Position numbers and translations under genes: made by a program | In this document: positions 5,579-6,586 of the stretch, one piece after another | Position numbering within the stretch: position 1 is the stretch's first letter | Layout of the letters: each line of letters opens with the position of its first letter | Notes under the pieces: model-generated | Told to the model about the DNA's origin: nothing | The model's database searches: none | Seen by the model: only the letters and a program-made list of their open reading frames with translations | NCBI GenBank assembly: GCA_027001345.1 | Contig: JALTMS010000218.1 | Coordinates: forward strand, 1 to 6,586 | Direction of reading: 5' to 3' | From: Acidobacteriota bacterium | Lineage (GTDB): Bacteria; Acidobacteriota; Polarisedimenticolia; J045 | DNA length: 6,586 bases

Positions 5579-6586
5579 CGAAGCCTTCCTCCTCGGCAGA
5601 TGAGGCGAGCATGATGACCCCTTTTTCGCGCCGAGCCACCCATCCCATGGGCAGGTCGACTCGTCGTCCCGGTCCGCGGGCCTCGATCAGGGCATCGATC
5701 CCCTCGAGGTGGGCCCGGGTCAGCCGCAGCTCCGGTCCCGCCAGGGCCTGGAGCTGATCGCGGAGCAGCAGGCGGCGCAGCGCCGAGGGGAGGTCTGCCA
5801 GCCGGCGGCGGTCGAAGGCCCGGCTGCCGGCCGGCGCGGGCAGCGGCTCCGGGGCCAGGCGCTCGGCGAGGGCCGCGAGTGCCTCTCCCTCCTCCCGCGC
5901 CAGGCTCGCGGAGCGGGCGATGCCGGCCAGGGCGGCTTCGCCCAGGGCCCGGGTCAGAGCCGGCAGCACGATGTGGCGGATCCGGTTGCGCGCGGCATCC
6001 AGGCCGGCGTTGCTGGCGTCCTCGCGCCAGCCTTCTCCCTGGCGTTGCAGCAGCTCGCGCAGGGTTCGTCGCGAGACCCCCAGTAGCGGGCGCCACAGAG
6101 GGGGTGTCCACCGGGTCATCGCGCCGGCCCCCGTCAGGCTGGTACCTCGAGCCAGGCGGTAGAGCACGGTCTCCACCTGGTCCTCGAGCTGATGACCGAG
6201 GGCGATGGCCGCGGCCCCTTCCGCTGCGGCAGCCTGTCGCAGAAACTCGTGGCGCAATCGCCGGGCAGCGTCTTCCGGGCTGACTCCCGGCTCCGGGATG
6301 GCGCTTCGCTGCGCGCTGTAGCAGTCCAGGCCGAGACGACGGCAGACCTGCTCGACGAAGCGCCGGTCTTCCGCGGAGGCTTCGCCCCGCAGGCCGTGGT
6401 CGAGGGTGGCGGCTGCCAGGGTCCATCCCCGGCCGGGAGCCAGGGCCGCGAGCAGGAAGAGCAGGGCCAGGGAATCGGCGCCCCCCGAGACCGCCACCAG
6501 GATGCGCGCGCCTCGTGGCGGTGCCCACGGACGGGTCAGCTCCTCGAGCAGCGTGGGAGGGGTCGTGCGCAGCCATGTCTCGGGGG
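5571..6586 (-). CDS. tilS: tRNA(Ile)-lysidine synthase TilS, short form; 5' end beyond the window
   Basis: At least 337 codons, open to the window edge. TilS attaches lysine to C34 of tRNA-Ile(CAU) using ATP, so that the tRNA reads AUA; it is normally essential. Numbering from the first full codon (6584), the PP-loop S-G-G-A-D-S is at 33-38, D-H-G-L-R at 62-66, R-L-R-H-E-F-L at 109-115, G-H-Q-L-E-D-Q-V-E-T at 130-139 (the common form is G-H-H-x-D-D-Q), R-P-L-L at 165-168, D-A-S-N at 189-192 and R-N-R-I-R-H at 199-204. A helical region at 210-300 and a short beta end (V-D-L-P-M-G-W at 309-315) fit the TilS substrate-binding domain. The further C-terminal TilS_C domain of the E. coli enzyme is absent. 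No in-frame ATG is present upstream; a GTG at 6497-6495 encodes the valine just before the PP-loop and is too late to be the start. About 30 residues before the PP-loop are already visible, so the true start is probably just outside. Confidence 0.94.
   Translation of the reverse strand, partial: PETWLRTTPPTLLEELTRPWAPPRGARILVAVSGGADSLALLFLLAALAPGRGWTLAAATLDHGLRGEASAEDRRFVEQVCRRLGLDCYSAQRSAIPEPGVSPEDAARRLRHEFLRQAAAAEGAAAIALGHQLEDQVETVLYRLARGTSLTGAGAMTRWTPPLWRPLLGVSRRTLRELLQRQGEGWREDASNAGLDAARNRIRHIVLPALTRALGEAALAGIARSASLAREEGEALAALAERLAPEPLPAPAGSRAFDRRRLADLPSALRRLLLRDQLQALAGPELRLTRAHLEGIDALIEARGPGRRVDLPMGWVARREKGVIMLASSAEEEGFDG
5588..5593 (-). promoter_or_regulatory. Shine-Dalgarno of hpt (AGGAGG) inside the tilS 3' end
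   Basis: AGGAGG lies 9 nt before the hpt ATG, with a second purine run (GGAAGG) closer to the start. It is embedded in the tilS codons for Glu-Glu-Glu-Gly, so hpt has its own good ribosome binding site despite overlapping tilS. This fixes the hpt start and suggests tilS and hpt are co-transcribed. Confidence 0.7.

Noticed and set aside
6495..6497. GTG as the start of tilS
   Set aside because: This codon is the valine immediately before the PP-loop; starting there would delete the first strand of the ATP-binding fold, and the frame continues upstream with plausible TilS N-terminal sequence to the window edge.
5458..6576. A 372-codon minus-strand frame with an ATG at 6576
   Set aside because: It overlaps tilS and hpt in a different frame and is Arg/Pro/Gly-rich with no motif; the tilS frame carries all catalytic signatures.
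1..6586. CRISPR array, tRNA, insertion sequence, toxin-antitoxin or defence genes
   Set aside because: Apart from the 146-nt gap and a few short junctions, all sequence is occupied by seven housekeeping genes, and no repeats of the needed kind are visible.

Overview
This 6.6 kb stretch is GC-rich and densely packed, and every convincing gene lies on the minus strand. Read in the direction of transcription (high to low coordinates), the order is tilS (5' end beyond the window), hpt, ftsH, folP, cdaA, cdaR and the first 16 codons of glmM. All seven are housekeeping families with recognisable signatures. I see no mobile element, CRISPR array, tRNA, rRNA, phage gene or defence gene.

Organism: a high-GC Gram-negative-type bacterium is the best guess. 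The order ftsH-folP-cdaA-cdaR-glmM is what I know from delta-proteobacterial lineages (Geobacter/Myxococcus type) and Acidobacteriota. The tilS-hpt-ftsH block is familiar from Firmicutes, but this base composition argues against a typical low-GC Firmicute. I cannot place the organism more finely without a search; Acidobacteriota or a former delta-proteobacterial phylum is an inference.

Layout: 5571-6586 is tilS (tRNA-Ile lysidine synthase, short form), overlapping hpt by 8 nt. 5057-5578 is hpt (purine phosphoribosyltransferase) with an atypical flexible loop. 4911-5056 is the only real intergenic gap (146 nt). It holds or borders three inverted repeats, a weak -10-like hexamer, and a GC-only stem that runs into the ftsH ribosome binding site. 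2985-4910 is ftsH (membrane AAA+ zinc protease). 1837-2979 is folP (dihydropteroate synthase with an extra N-terminal region of about 105 residues), starting 5 nt after ftsH. 986-1840 is cdaA (diadenylate cyclase), 78-989 is cdaR (YbbR-domain partner of CdaA), and 1-50 is the start of glmM. folP/cdaA and cdaA/cdaR each overlap by 4 nt (GTGA and ATGA), so ftsH to glmM looks like one translationally coupled transcript.

How they fit together: cdaA-cdaR-glmM is the conserved c-di-AMP/cell-wall precursor module. CdaA makes c-di-AMP at the membrane, CdaR modulates it, and GlmM makes glucosamine-1-phosphate for peptidoglycan and, in studied Firmicutes, binds and inhibits CdaA. FolP feeds folate, and thereby purine synthesis; Hpt salvages purines; FtsH controls membrane protein quality; TilS is needed to decode AUA. 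I found no undescribed system. The points most worth a second look are the Hpt loop lacking the usual Ser-Tyr, the structured ftsH leader, the hairpin over the hpt stop codon, and paired T7 tracts near the 5' ends of ftsH and cdaR.
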